This document shows positions 34,285 to 46,648 of a stretch of DNA of 64,000 bases, in pieces. The notes below the pieces were generated by a model. That model had not been told where the DNA came from and did not search any database. It saw only the letters and a program-made list of their open reading frames with translations. Within the stretch, counting starts at the first letter, position 1; the number at the start of each line of letters is the position of its first letter. A program made the translations under genes and the position numbers. This DNA is from Plantago ovata (lineage: Eukaryota; Streptophyta; Magnoliopsida; Lamiales; Plantaginaceae), in NCBI GenBank assembly GCA_028274465.1, contig CM051455.1, forward strand, positions 124,407,462 through 124,471,461, in the 5' to 3' direction.

Positions 34285-37200
34285 GTAATACAACTAAGTT
34301 TGACAACTTAGTGCTTGTATCTAACTCACAATTATTTTAGGATGAACAATTGAAGGATGCTTCTCAAGCTCCTCAAGGAATGGAAATAGTACCAGCACAA
34401 ACAAGTGTGCAACATGAGCTTGCTGAATCTCAGCAGGTAAATCATGTTTCAACTTTGGACTCTAAGACTATTATCCAAACCTTTCCTGAACATAATGTTA
34501 TTCTTTTTCAGGCTCAAAAGGAGACCACTGAAGTGGTTCACATCACTGAAGATCCAAAAGTGAGTTCTGAAGAACTTTACTTAGACTTCAAAAGAACTAC
34601 CTTGTCAAGAGTTGCTAAGTCTGTCAGCAACTGGCAAAGGTACAGAAGGATGGACTTTTCTGACCTTCATCTTCATCTATCAAACGAGAAAAAGAGGTCT
34701 TCTTTGCTGAAACTCGAGACCTTTGTCCACTCTATACTTCCAGAAGACATGTCATATTCTCAGCTAATGAGCTCGAATCTGATTGCTCAAATCAGAGAGA
34801 ATATGAAGGCCAAATTTAAGAGTGCCTCTCCAGCTGAACAAGCTGTGATGCTCAAGGGTTCTTTTGTACCCGTGGTGGCTGATCCCAGTTACGAGTGTTG
34901 CTTTGTACAAGCATCTCGAGTTGGTTATATTGACAGATGATGATGAGGAAGAAGAAGATGAAAACATTCCCTCTGATCCCAGTGATGATGAAGGTAAAGA
35001 TTCTAAGGATAAAAAGGACGACGATGATGACAATCAAGGTCCTAGTCCTGATACTGGTGGACTTAAACTGACAGTTGCTGAGACTGAGAATCAAAACAAT
35101 CAGCAAGCTGATCATACACCAAGTCAGCAAGAATCTCAACCTGCTCCTGATGAAACAAGTACTCAAGCACCTGTACAAGGCGCTGATACTGAAGAAGAGT
35201 ACGCCAGAAAGCGAGCCGCATTGAAACATGGCAAGAGCAAGCTTTCTGATGCCGAGTTATCTTTACTCGGTGCCAAGGTCACTGATCCAAACCTTGATGA
35301 TGATGAAGAAATGGATGAAGATTACCAAAGAGCACTTCAAAATAGTCTCCAAATTCATGCAAGGCATATGCAGAATTTGGATATTGCTCAATCTTCAGGA
35401 GTAAAGCTACAGGAAGTCCCCTCCCTTCCATCTACTGCTGGTGAAACTCCAGTCATTGAGTCTCAAACGTTGCCCTCAGCAACTACTCAATTAAAGTTTA
35501 CTACTGGTGAAACTCCAGTCGTTGAGTATGAAGCGTTGCCATCAGCAACCACTCAACCAGAAAGGAATGAAGCTGCAGATTCAGGAACCAAGGTTGCTGG
35601 CCTTGATGAATCTGACGATGAAGACGATCTTTCAGCAAATGAGGATGATCACTCAAAGAAAAATGAACCCAAAGTGGTTGAAATTCCTCCTCCTGACTAT
35701 GAACATGATGTAGGAGATGACTTGAGAAGTCATTTGCTGACAAAGGATGATCAATTCGCTTCTGAGATCAAAGTTCATTCCTTGACCCCAAATTTAGTGT
35801 CGTTCCCAAATGTGGAGGATTTCACTCCAAGAATTAAAGCACTAATGGAAGTCCACAAAGCCTGCAAAGCAGAAGATGATGCACTGCTTGCTGAGAGTCC
35901 GCTTGACATCGGAAAAATATTGGCTATTGTGCTGAAACGCACTACTACTCTTACAATAACTCAGAAAGACATCAGTCTTTACAACAAAAGCTATGAAGAA
36001 GATGTAAGTCAAGCACTCCGGTTAGCAAAGTCTGCATTAGTCAAGGCTCAGACTTTCATTGAAGACAAGGTCGCAACAGAGCGCAGACATGAGGAGAATC
36101 TGGTGAGTATTAAACAAGAATTGTCAAAGCTGACCTCTGATCAGCAAGCAATTATCATGAAATACAACAGCCTAAGTACTCTTGCTGAAAATTGCAATGA
36201 GTTCTTTTCTCTGCACATTACTCCAATGATGCAATCCATGTCTAAGGGGGAAGATAAGCAAAAGAGATCTTCAAGGAAGAAAACCCCTACTGAAGCGCCA
36301 CTGACTATAGAACCTCTTGCTGAAAGAGAGCAAAGTTCTAAAAGACAAGCAGATTCTGAGTTAAATTCAGCAAGTCCGAAAAGAGAAAAACTTCTGTTGA
36401 AACTCATGAATTCTGTCACACTGAAAGTCATCAAGATCTGAATGATGAAGATGATGATGATGATGACAAATCAGACCATAGCTCAAGCCATAAGAGCTAG
36501 ACCAATAAAAGCCTTAACTCCGTCTGGCCATTCAAAGCATTTCTCTTCTGACTCAAGATCTTCAGCAAGAGATCAAGAAAATGCAAAGTCAAGAAGAAAG
36601 AAGGCAAAGACAGGAAGAAAAGACGCTGGCCAGCATTGCTATTGGCTTCGGCATTGAATATACAAAGATCAGCAATGAGGAAACCACTCAGAATGTGATG
36701 AGAAATGTTCATGGTTGCTGGATCTTAAAGCTGGAAGAATTGCTGGTAAATGATTTCTTTCCAACAGCTGTACTGAACCAAATGTACACTTGGATTGATC
36801 TCAAGGTGATAAGAAAAGAAAGGGATCCTCCTTCCCTACCAAGAAACATTGCTGGGAGATGGCTGAATCTGGAAGTCTTGGTAAGAAGAACTTCAATTGG
36901 TAAGACCATAAAACAAGAACCTGATTTGATAAAACCAATTGGTGTTGCCTAATACTCTGACCCTGTAACCAAGAAATCAAAGAAGAAACTTGGATTAATT
37001 CCTTATGAATACTTCTTTCTCACAGCTAAGGATCAAGAAGAAGATCTTCTCTGGTTAAGGAAGATTCATGCTAAAAAAGCATTTCAGATACACAACTTCT
37101 CCATGCCAGGAATCGGGGCATGCACTTGTGGGTGGTTCACTACAAGGGAATGAATGTTGAAAAGCATCATCATACCTCCTGAAAGAATGCAAGGATTCTT

Positions 37201-37312
37201 CAACTACAAGTCCATAAGCTACTTGAAGATTACGCAAAGGACTGTGTTGAATTTACTGCACTTGCTAAGAAGAGTGTAAGAGAGATTTTGAGAAAATCCT
37301 CTGAGAGAGCTT
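34285..37312 (+). pseudogene. A1 extra ORF after pol, C-terminal part
   Basis: The A1 extra ORF continues after C1. The stretch 34350-34940 is fairly ordered (SNWQRYRRMDFSDLHLHLS). A frameshift near 34920 leads to a long open stretch to 36441 that is very acidic (ILTDDDEEEEDENIPSD) and Gln/Ser-rich. It includes two copies of a 22-residue unit around GETPV (35434-35565) and a helical Lys/Glu segment. After a stop at 36439 the frame shifts again, and 36581-36952 and 37060-37312 hold a more conserved C-terminal part (AKKAFQIHNFSMPGIGACTC) also found in A4. No enzyme motif is seen. Confidence 0.6.
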
Positions 37313-37561
37313 AAATCTATGTAATAGCTTTGTTTAAGTTTTGTTTGCTGATTTTGTGTAGTTATCTCCGAACTTTCCTATAAACTTACTGAAAGATAAC
37401 TATCAGCAATGAAGCTTTTGACTCTTATTGGTTTTTGATTATGCAATTTACTTGCTTACTGTTTAATTATCCAAGTATGCTTGCATTAATCAACTGATTT
37501 ATTCAACATCAGAAACCTCTAAAAGGGTAACAATTAATTTAGCCATGGATTGCTAACATCA

Positions 37562-37575
37562 AAAAGGGGGAAATT
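37562..37575 (+). other. A1 polypurine tract
   Basis: AAAAGGGGGAAATT lies directly before the 3' LTR. The same tract precedes the A4 LTR. Confidence 0.85.
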
Positions 37576-39148
37576 TGTTAGGAAACTTGTAACTTTGATG
37601 AGCAATTAACCATGCTAAATTAAGAAAAGTCCAGTAACTAGTACTCTTAAGGTCCATAGGAATTCAGAATTTTAAGGACAATGTAAAAGAGGAACGTTTG
37701 CTGAAGACTTAGAGTAGGTGCTAGATAGGTTAGTTTTACTGCTTATGATGTATCTTGTTTTCTGAAAAGAAATACAACCTATTGAAGCATTTGTTGATGA
37801 TGTACTTTGTTTACACAAACAAACTATTGAAGCATTTAGAACCGCTCAGAAACTTGAAGAATTCGAAGAACTGAAGACTAGAAGATTTCTGAAGACTGGT
37901 ATCTACAAAGACACATGTTGCTCAGAAAGTGGAAACTTCAGCAACAGCTTGCATAAGTGAAAATCTAAACGACAGAGTAGGTTGTGCTTGCTGAAACTGA
38001 GACTGGCCACTTGCTGATGAACATTTGTGACCTCTTGCTGAAAGTACTTGCATTTGCGCTCCAACGTTAATGTTTGAATCTCATTCAAATGAACATTAAA
38101 TGCAAAGCATGCACGCGAAGGACATGAAGACTAGAAGACAAATAAAGGACGCTGCTGAAAGTACAAAAGCAAGAGAGTGACATCTTAAGGAACAGAAGCC
38201 TTAGAATTTGAAATTCAAACGGCTCCTTGATTCACTATAAATAGAGGTCATCCGGCAAAGAGTTGAAGTGTGTCAACAACGTGATCAAACTCTCACTTGT
38301 GCTTAAACTCACATACCCTTCAAATACTCTTTACTGCCATTGATCCGTTCCAAGACTTAAATCTTGAAAAAGCTACTTGTGAAGAAGTAGAACTTACACG
38401 GCTAAGAAATTAGTTAAGTGTTCTTTCTTTCGAACAAGAACAAGTCTTGACACCAGAAACAATCAAACTTGTTTACTGCAAAGTGTTCAAAGTTTTGTTT
38501 CTTAGATTACTTGTTGTAACTGAATAAGTTATAATTAAGTTATATCATCCCAAACCTCACTAACTGAAAATACACCCTTTCAGGCGTGATATTCAGGGAG
38601 AACTTAATCGAGCATAGTGTTGCTGATTAAAAGTCCCAAGTTTGGTGGAGAACAAGGTTTCGTTCTCTAGTTAGGTTGGAAACGAAGCAAGTGTGCTTTG
38701 GTTTCTGTTTGAATCGCTCTAGATAGGTGTTGTAAGGAACCTCAAACTTGTCTTAGTGGATTCAGTCCTAGAAAGGACAAAGTGGATTAGTTGAGAGATT
38801 ACGCCACTCTCAGATACCACTATAAAAGTGTTTGTGTGATTTACTTACTGCATTTAGTTTTCAGCAAAGCATATCTATCTGTACACAGACACTCACTTCA
38901 CTTGCTGAAACTATCACTTACTGACAAAGCACTTATTGTATCAAAGACTTCCGCTCTCTGATTTTAAGTATCAGCAAAACTCGTTACTGAGAAGTAACTT
39001 GCGCTTGCTGAGAAAGTTAAGTATCAGCAAACTCATTACTGAAAAGTAATAAGTCCTTGCTGAGAAAGTTTTTAAACGACGAAAGTTTGAAAAGAATATT
39101 CACCCCCCCCCCCCTCTAGTCTTTTCTTGTTGTTTAAAGGGACCAACA
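37576..39148 (+). repeat. A1 3' LTR
   Basis: 1573 bp from TGTTAGGAAACTTG to GACCAACA. TATA box TATAAATA at 38236-38243. Two nested palindromes lie near the end (about 38972-39010 and 39024-39062). The sequence after it is antisense gag of A2; CCTTC (39149-39153) should be the target-site copy. Confidence 0.93.
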
Positions 39149-40839
39149 CCTTCATACGTTGCACCTAAACCTTCTTTCTGAGATGGATCTCTCAGATAAG
39201 AGTTTAGTTCAGTCAGCGTATTACTTGCATCAGCATAAGATTTGAAATTGATTTTCATCTTTTTCATTTCTTGTATTTCAGCAAGTAACTTTAGAATTGA
39301 GGACTGATATTCTTCCAATTCTATTGCCATCTGAGAATTCTTCTCTGTAGCTTCAGCAATCAATTCTTAAGATGCACTATTTTAGCATCTTTCTTTTTTG
39401 TCTCTTCCTTCAGCAATACGTACTTTTCAGTAGTCTGCTTTGTCAGAGTTTCAGCATTCTGTAGTTTCTCTTGCTGTTTGCTCAGAGTTTTCTCAAATCT
39501 TTCGATTTCTCCTTGAATCTTGTCAAGGTCAATCTCATCTTCACTTTCTGAGTCAGAGTGAGAGGTAGGACTATTTACCTGACTGGCCATGAGGCAGAAT
39601 TCGTAGTTTGACACATCTGGATAAGCTTCCATGGCTATTCCACAAACTTCCTTGCCAATCTCTACGTCAAGAGTGGCTTCTTCATCTTCAGTGTCAGAGC
39701 TTTCTTCCTCACTGTCTTCGGAGCTAGTATCAATGCATAACGCATCGATTTTTGCTTGAAGCTTCTTCTTTCTTCAGTAATAAAAGCTCTTTTGAACTTC
39801 TTCTTCTTTTCAGCAGATTTGCCTTTCAGCAAAGGACAATTTGCTTTGAAGTGTCCAGGCTTTTTGCAGTAAAAGCAGAGATCATTTCCAACTGCTGGTT
39901 CTTCTGATGAGTTTGCTTGCTGAGCTTGCTTGTTCAGCGAGCTAGCCTCATTCTTGTATTTATGGTAGTTGTTACCAAGATGCTTTTTCAGCTTCTTTTT
40001 TGCTTTTCGCCTTTCAAGTTCCTTACTGATGAATTTCTTCATGTTTTTAACAACTAAAGCATTTTCATCAGCGGGCTCTTTATCATTATTCTTTACAGAA
40101 GATGACGGCTTTGCAGCAAGAGCAATGTTTTGCGATTTTTCAGCAAACACATTTTCTCTTTGCTTTGTCTCATAGTTGACAGTAGCAAGATGAGAGAACA
40201 ACTCTGTAGGTGTGATGTTTGGCATTCCTTGATTGTAGTAGAAATTCTGAGTGTGATCCATTCTTGGTTCAGACTTCTGATGATGGTTTTCACCTTGTCA
40301 GAATCTGAGTAAATATTTCCAACTCCCAAGGCGGCCATCTCACTAACTAGAGTTGTGAATCTGAAGTCCAAGTCTTCCAGTGACTCATTTGTACCTTGTT
40401 TAAAGTTCTGGAAATTTAACTTCAGCACTTCGAGTTTGTTTTCCTTGGTTTTGTCAGATCCTGCACAAAGATCTTGAACCATTTTCCAAGCTTCCTTAGC
40501 AGTTTTGGCACCCCACAGTTTGCACTGTATAGTATCCGGAGTTGATCGAATGATGATGTTTCTTGCTTGGCCATCAAGACGGAATCTCTTGGCTTCGTCG
40601 GAAGTCCATTCCTCTCTTGGTTTTGGAACGACAGTATCAACTGCTTCGCCTAAGATAGTTTCCTTTCCAGCATCTGTGGTTTTGTGAGGAAAACTTCTCT
40701 CAACCTTAGTGATCTTGATAGGTCCATCATTAATGACAGTAACCATCTCATCACTAATGGCCTCAAGATGTAGCATCATGTTGTTTCGCCATTTTTCATA
40801 GTTTTCCAACTTCAGCAAGGGAGCGTCTCCTAAAGACAT
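39149..40839 (-). pseudogene. A2 gag (frameshifts, cut by A1)
   Basis: ATG at 40839 (MSLGDAPLLKLENYEK, followed by Trp where A1 has a stop). It is open through the UBN2/gag-like region to about 40260, then shifts frame. The zinc knuckle CFYCKKPGHFKANC is near 39860. The coiled-coil part (EIERFEKTLSKQQEKL) is at 39480-39560, with another frame change near 39365. It ends inside the frame (GATYEGV) where A1 begins. It lacks the solo LTR seen in A1 gag and keeps the codons A1 lost near 1084. Confidence 0.87.
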
Positions 40840-40937
40840 CCTGTCAGCAAAAGACTACCAAACTGATCAAGTGAGAGTGATTTACGGAAAGTACCTAAGG
40901 GGATCTAGGTTCAGTGCTGAAGGTTAAAGAACCTCCA

Positions 40938-40949
40938 GCTCTGATACCA
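40938..40949 (-). other. A2 primer-binding site
   Basis: The reverse complement of GCTCTGATACCA, the Met site, 2 bp inside the LTR end at 40952. Confidence 0.9.
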
Positions 40950-40951
40950 CT

Positions 40952-42097
40952 TGTTGGTCCCTTTAAACAACAAGAAAAGACTAGAGGAGGGGGGGGGGGT
41001 GAATAGTCTTTTCAAACTTTCGTCGTTTAAAAACTTTCTCAGCAAGGGCTTATTACTTTTCAGTAATGAGTTTGCTGATACTTAACTTTCTCAGCAAGCA
41101 CTAGTTACTTTTCAGTAACGAGTTTTGCTGATACTTAAAATCAGAGAGCGAAAGTCTTTGTTCAATAAGTGCTTTGTCAGTAAGTGATAGTTTCAGCAAG
41201 TGAACAGAGTGACAGTTTACAGATAGATATGCTTTGCTGAAAACTAAATGCAGTAAGTAAATCACACAAACACTTTTATAGTGGTATCTGAGAGTGGCGT
41301 AATCTCTCACCTAATCCACTTTGTCCTTTCTAGGACTGCATCCACTAAGATAAGTTTGAGGTTCCTTACAACACCTATTTAGAGCGATTCAAACAGAAAC
41401 CAAAGCACACTTGCTTCGTTTCCAACCTAACTAGAGAACGAAACCTTGTTCTCCACAAAACTTGGGAATTATAATCAGCAACACTATGCTCGATTAAGTT
41501 CCCCCTGAATTTCACGCCTAAAAGGGTGTATTTTCAGTTAGAGAGGTTTGGGATGAGATAACTTGATTATAACTTATTCAGCTACAACAAGTAATCTAAG
41601 AAACAAAACTTTGAATACTTTGCAGTAAACAAGTTTGATTGTTTCTGGTGTCAAGACTTGTTCTTGTTCAAAAGAAAGAACACTTAACTAATTTCTTAGC
41701 CGTGTATGTTTTACTTCTTCACAAGTAGCTTTTTCAAACTTTAAGTCTTGGAACGGATCAAAGGCATTAAAGAGTATTGAAGGGTATGTGAGAGTAAGCA
41801 CAAGTGAGAGTTTGATCACGTTGTTGACACACTTCAACTCTTTGTCGGATGACCTCTATTTATAGTGAATCAAGGGAGCCGTTTGAATTTCAAATTCTAA
41901 GGCTTTGTTCCTTAAGATGTCATTGTCTTGCTTTTGTACTTTCACCAGCGTCCTTTATTAGTCTTCTAGTCTTCATGTTCTTCGCGTGCTTACTTTTTGC
42001 ATTTAATGTTCATTTGAGTGGAATTCAAATATGAACATTGGAGCGCAAATGCAAGTACTTTCAGCAAGGAGGTCACATATGTTTTTCAGCAAGTGGT
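40952..42097 (-). repeat. A2 5' LTR, promoter and downstream part
   Basis: Antisense copy of the A LTR with a C/G run near 40990 and TATA box at 41857-41864 (reverse complement TATAAATA). Cut at 42098 by B2, with GTGGT duplicated. Confidence 0.92.
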
Positions 42098-43047
42098 TGA
42101 TAGTGTATATGTCCTAGAGACAGCCATTACTAAGGGCATGGTGCCCTTATAGAGGGCATATATGTACTATTACACAGGTCAATGTAATATAATATATGTT
42201 TGTTGCATTTTACTATTGAGTATCGCTTTCATATTTATATTACACCAGGCTGCAGCATGTCATATCTTTATTACTGTCTGTATTAATATTAAACATGTCC
42301 CCTCGGATAGATGACCGATCACACAATTAGTGGGAGCTATGGAGTTATCATCTATCCCAAACTCTCCCTTGTCATGGTTCATCTCGGATGTGGGGGTCTG
42401 AATGAACCCGACAAGACTAGTATGCGTGGAGGTTATACTTGTTGGAGCAAGTGTGAGCCGATCCCACGGCCACGGAACGGATTGTTGGACAATCAAGGAA
42501 CGTTCCCATAACTGCGCATAGTTGTTCGAAGAAGCTTTATCGAACAATGGAAGTACCCACCGGACACTCCCATCGATGTATACTCTACACCGACATGTCT
42601 ATGGGAACCGGTGAGTTGTCGAAGTGATGCCATTCGTCCTTTGTACTTGCAGGACTTTATCATCACATTTGTTGCCCCATATCCTTAGTGGACCCGTCGA
42701 TGTCAGCTCTGAATAAGCAGCTGACCTAAGACACGATCCAGGATTATGGCTAAATACAAATGGGGGTGATAAGTGATTCTGTGAAGGATTCATATCTCAA
42801 GTATAGCACAGGAGAGCACTGCTCATAGTCTGCATAGTTGTGTTGGTAAAGTCACTGGCCAGTGCAAATGATATATTATGATGGTCATGAGTATATCTTA
42901 ACCAAGCAACTCCGTGAGACGCCCGTGGATGTATTATTGGGATAGACACTTCATCGATCCTAGATACATTCGAGCAAGTCAGATGAAGGGACGTTACCAT
43001 CGCCGCGTTGAGCGCAACAGGCTTCGCAACGAAAGGGTTAAGCTTTG
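42098..43047 (+). repeat. B2 5' LTR (3' half deleted)
   Basis: Matches B1 5222 to about 6139, then jumps to leader sequence matching B1 8549. The TATA box is lost. Confidence 0.9.
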
Positions 43048-43289
43048 AGTATGCTATGCGACCAGCCCCCGTTGGAGTATGGCATAATATGGATTTGGAT
43101 CTTGGCCACTACGGTAACTTGTTGGACATTACCCGTATGTTTGTTGTGGGGGCAAGCATATGTGAAAATAGTGGGAGCTAAACAGCTAAAGGACCTTGTT
43201 GTTTAGTTATGTTGACTGTGTATTTAGAAATAATATTTCAATAGTTGATTTATTATTTTCGTTCTATATTATTTCTCCTGGAAATCGAA

Positions 43290-45602
43290 ATGGCGAGAAT
43301 CTCGCTCCGTGCTGCCTTAGAGAAGCAAATTTTGACCGGACCAAACTTCCTAGATTGGATCAGGAATATATGTTTGGTGCTGAGGTACGAAAGGATTGAG
43401 TACGTCTTGGACGAGGCTAATCCCGTGTGTCCCGAGAATCAGACTGCCGATCAAGTTGCTGATTTGGAATCAAGCCAACAAGGCAAGGTCTGATAAGCAT
43501 CATGAGGATGCTAAGTCCGCGCAGTGTATTATGCTGGCGGCAATGAGCAATGAGCTGCAGAGGCAACATGAAAGCATGTTGCCGTATGAGATGTTGGAAC
43601 ATCTTGAGTCTCTCTTTAAGACGACAACTAGAAGTGTTGAATTTGATTTGATCAAAGACATACACAGATGCAAGCTCAGTGAAGGAGGGAACATGTCTGA
43701 GCATGTTCTCAAAATGATTGGTCTCTTTGAAAAGCTTGCCGATACCGGCGTTAAGCTAGAGAACAAGATCATGGTGATCTTTGTCCTTCAATCATTGCCG
43801 AGTTCGTATTAGCAGTTCATCATTAATTACACGATGAATGCGAAGGACGTAACACTGCCTGAACTTCATAATCTGCTGAAGACATATGATCAAACTCTTC
43901 CTAAGAAGGAAAAGTCGATCATGCTTGTTGGGCAACCGTCTAACTCAAACCCGAAAAGCAAAGGTGCTAAGGGTAAGGGAAAGTCGGGAGCCAAGGCTAA
44001 CACTTGGAGTGATAAGCCAAAGCGTCCGAACCAGAAAAGGAAGTTCAAGAGAAGCGGAACGGTGCGCACAGATGAATGTCTTTTCTGTAAGCAGAAAGGA
44101 CATTGGAAGAAAGATTGCCCTAAGCTTAGGGCAGATCGAGCTAAGAAGTCATCAGCTTCTGGCTCAGGTATGTTTGTTATTGAAATGAACATGACTACTT
44201 TTGACTCCAATGGTTGGGTATTAGATACAGCCTGTGGCTCACACATTTGTAATAATGTGCAAGGGGCTAATTGAACACAAGCTAGTCAAGCAAGGTGAAA
44301 TCGACTTGCATGTTGGGAACGGCAATCAAGCTGAAGCCAAATGCGTTGGACGCTGCAAGATAGATTTACCATCAGGACAATGTTTTGAACTTGATAACGT
44401 TTATTTTGTTCCATCCATTGTCAGAAATATTATTTCCGTTCCATTGTTGGACAATTTGGGTTTTTCCTAATACTTGTTATTTTTCATTAAATGACCAGTA
44501 TTATGGAAAGGCTCGCTTAGTGAATGGTTTATATATTTTGCAAAGTAGTCTACCTTTATTTCAAATACATAACAAACAACCGTCTTCAAGTAGGAAGAAT
44601 AATCCATCTTATCTATGGCATTGTTGGCTAGGCCATATCAATGAAACACGGATTCAAAGACTAAGGAAGTTGGACTACTTAGAACCATTTGATTTTGAAT
44701 CATATGGTACATGTGAATCATGTGTTAAGGGTAAGATGACGAACAAACCTTTTGTTGGACAAGGTGTTCGTGCCACTCGCTGCTTAGAGCTCATACATAC
44801 CGATGTATGTGGACCGTTTAAAGTCCATGCACGTGGGGGTTATCCTTACTTCGTTACCTTTACTGACGATTTCTCAAGGTATGGATATATTTATCTTATG
44901 AAGAATAAATCCGAGACCTTTGGGAAATTCAAGGAGTTTAGGAATGAGGTCGAGAATGAATTGAACCTAAGGATAGTCATTCTTCGATCAGATTGAGGAG
45001 GTGAATACCTTAGTGAAGAATTTATCGATTACTTGAAGGAAAATGGAATTCAATCGCAATGGACTCCTCCTGGAACACCACAGTTAAACGGTGTGTCTGA
45101 GAGGAGGAATCGAACCCTGTTAGACATGGTAAGATCAATGATTGGATTCTCGACTCTTCCAAAGTATCTGTGGGGATATGCGCTACAAACTGCAATCTAC
45201 ATTCTGAACCGTGTACCATCTGAGTTATGGAAGGGAAAGAAGCCTTCACTAGGCTATCTTACACCTTGGGGTTGTCCTGCGATAGTCAAGCTGATGCTCA
45301 CTGATAAGTTAGATGCCAAGGGTGTCAAAGTATATTTCATAGGCTATCCTCGTCAGACGAGAGGCTATGAATTCTATCATGCTGAAGATCACAAGGTGAT
45401 CGTGTCTAGAAACGTGAAGTTTTTAGAAGCTGAATACCTCGAAGAAGAGAGGTTAGATGATGTGATAGAACTTGAAGAAATTCAAGACTTTGACACGCGC
45501 GAACATGAGGTCTCTAAATCTTCTGATTTGGACTCAAGTTCAGTGGGAGCTTTCGAAGCAGACAAGGGTGATGATATGACACTTGCTAGACATGTCATAG
45601 TT
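43290..45602 (+). pseudogene. B2 gag and integrase remnant
   Basis: ATG at 43290 (MARISLRAALEKQIL). Breaks include a frameshift near 43460, TAG at 43810, a frameshift near 44262, a short deletion near 44467, TGA at 44994 (CGA in B1) and a deletion of about eight codons near 45221. The zinc knuckle CLFCKQKGHWKKDC is intact, the protease site reads VLDTACGSHIC, and HCWLGH is complete, unlike B1. Integrase motifs are present ([18 protein letters not shown]). The sequence ends before RT. Confidence 0.9.
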
Positions 45603-46214
45603 AGGATTAGATTCTTATTCCTTTACGAAGTCTAATTGCTTATGCTTTAGACTTCTATAGACTACTATATATAGTAGACTATTAGAGAGCTTTACACACA
45701 GTTTTGAACACAGTTTTGAACATAGTTTTGAACACAGTTTTGAACATAGTTTTGAACACAATTTTGAACATAGTTTTGAACACAGTTATTCTACCCAGTT
45801 TTCTTAGAGAAAATAAAAGCTCTCCCCTCCTCCTCTTAGCCTCACGCGCGCGCACCACCACCTGGAGGAATTGTCGCCCCGTCTTCTTGGTCACATAAAG
45901 AATATCCTAGCATTCTTCCGATAGGTTGTTCATCCGTGGATACCAAGGTTGAGGTTCTAGGAGCTGGAAACTAACTCTTATTGTCTTGCAGATATAAGGA
46001 GCATTGTAGATATCTTCGACTTCGACGAAGGAGAAGATACACCGGATTATTACGAAGACTTGGAAGCTGCTTTGGAAGTAAGGGTAGTCTTCTAATTGAC
46101 GTGTTTATATATATATATATACGACATATGCATAATCAATTAACCTGTATGTTAAGAAAATTTTTGAAATTCCGCTGCGTACCCTAGGGGTAACTCTGGC
46201 CGTATTTTCTTACA
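45603..46214 (+). repeat. B2 3' LTR (5' part deleted)
   Basis: Starts at the LTR position matching about 14565 in B1 and ends CTTACA. TATA box at 45666-45673, followed by an expanded 12-bp repeat not seen in B1. Confidence 0.9.
45696..45784 (+). repeat. 12-bp tandem repeat just after the B2 TATA box
   Basis: About seven copies of CACAGTTTTGAA, alternating with CATAGTTTTGAA. B1 has a single related stretch (TTTTTGACAGAGACTTTGAC), so the expansion is specific to this LTR. Confidence 0.9.
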
Positions 46215-46219
46215 GTGGT

Positions 46220-46648
46220 CAGTCTCAGTTTCAGCAAACACAACCTACTCTGTCGTTTAGATTTTCACTTATGCAAGCTGTTATTGAAGTTTCCACTTTC
46301 TGAGCAACATGTGCCTTTGTAGATACCATCTTCAGAAATCTTCTTTAGTCTTCAGTCTTCGAATTCTTCAAGTTTCTGAACGGTTCTAATGCTTCAATAG
46401 TTTGTTTGTGTAAACAAAGTACATCATCAGCAAATGCTTCAATAGGTTGTTTTTCTTTTCAGAAAACAAGATACATCATAAGCGGTTAAAACACCTATCT
46501 AGCACTTACTCTAAGTCTTCAGCAAACGTTCCTCTTTTACAATGTCCTCTAAAATTCTAAATTCCTATGGACATTAAGAGTACTAGTTACTGGACTTTCC
46601 TTAATTTAGCATGGTTAATTGCTCATCAAAATTACAAGTTTCCTAACA
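46220..46648 (-). repeat. A2 5' LTR, outer part
   Basis: The remaining 429 bp of the A2 LTR beyond B2, ending TTCCTAACA, the reverse of the LTR start. It marks the outer boundary of A2; ATCCA (46649-46653) should be its target-site copy. Confidence 0.9.

Larger units (their letters stand above)
1..39148 (+). mobile_element. A1: Copia (Sirevirus-type) LTR retrotransposon
   Basis: The order is LTR, Met primer site, long gag, protease, integrase, reverse transcriptase/RNase H, a long extra ORF, polypurine tract and LTR. That order, the LTR of about 1.57 kb and the extra post-pol ORF are what is known of Sireviruses. The window opens inside the 5' LTR, so the left end is missing. Three insertions (1500-2762, 5222-15084, 21022-34284) interrupt it, each flanked by a matching 5-bp repeat, so the original element was about 15 kb. 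Over the shared 835 bp the two LTRs differ by 13 substitutions plus a poly-C length change (by eye). The right end abuts the minus-strand gag of A2. Lineage is inferred from structure, not from a tree. Confidence 0.85.
42098..46214 (+). mobile_element. B2: internally deleted Copia element
   Basis: GTGGT flanks it (42093-42097, 46215-46219). Two deletions shaped it: one joins the middle of the 5' LTR (43047) to the leader just before gag, removing the primer site, GC cluster and TA run; the other joins pol after the integrase (about 45602) to the middle of the 3' LTR, removing RT and RNase H. It cannot replicate on its own. Confidence 0.92.
39149..46648 (-). mobile_element. A2: Sirevirus-type element on the minus strand, cut by A1 and B2
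   Basis: In its own direction: 5' LTR (46648 to 40952, split by B2), Met primer site, then gag, which stops abruptly at the right end of A1. The rest of A2 should lie left of the window, beyond A1. With B2 removed the LTR is 1575 bp, matching 1573 bp in A1. Confidence 0.88.
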
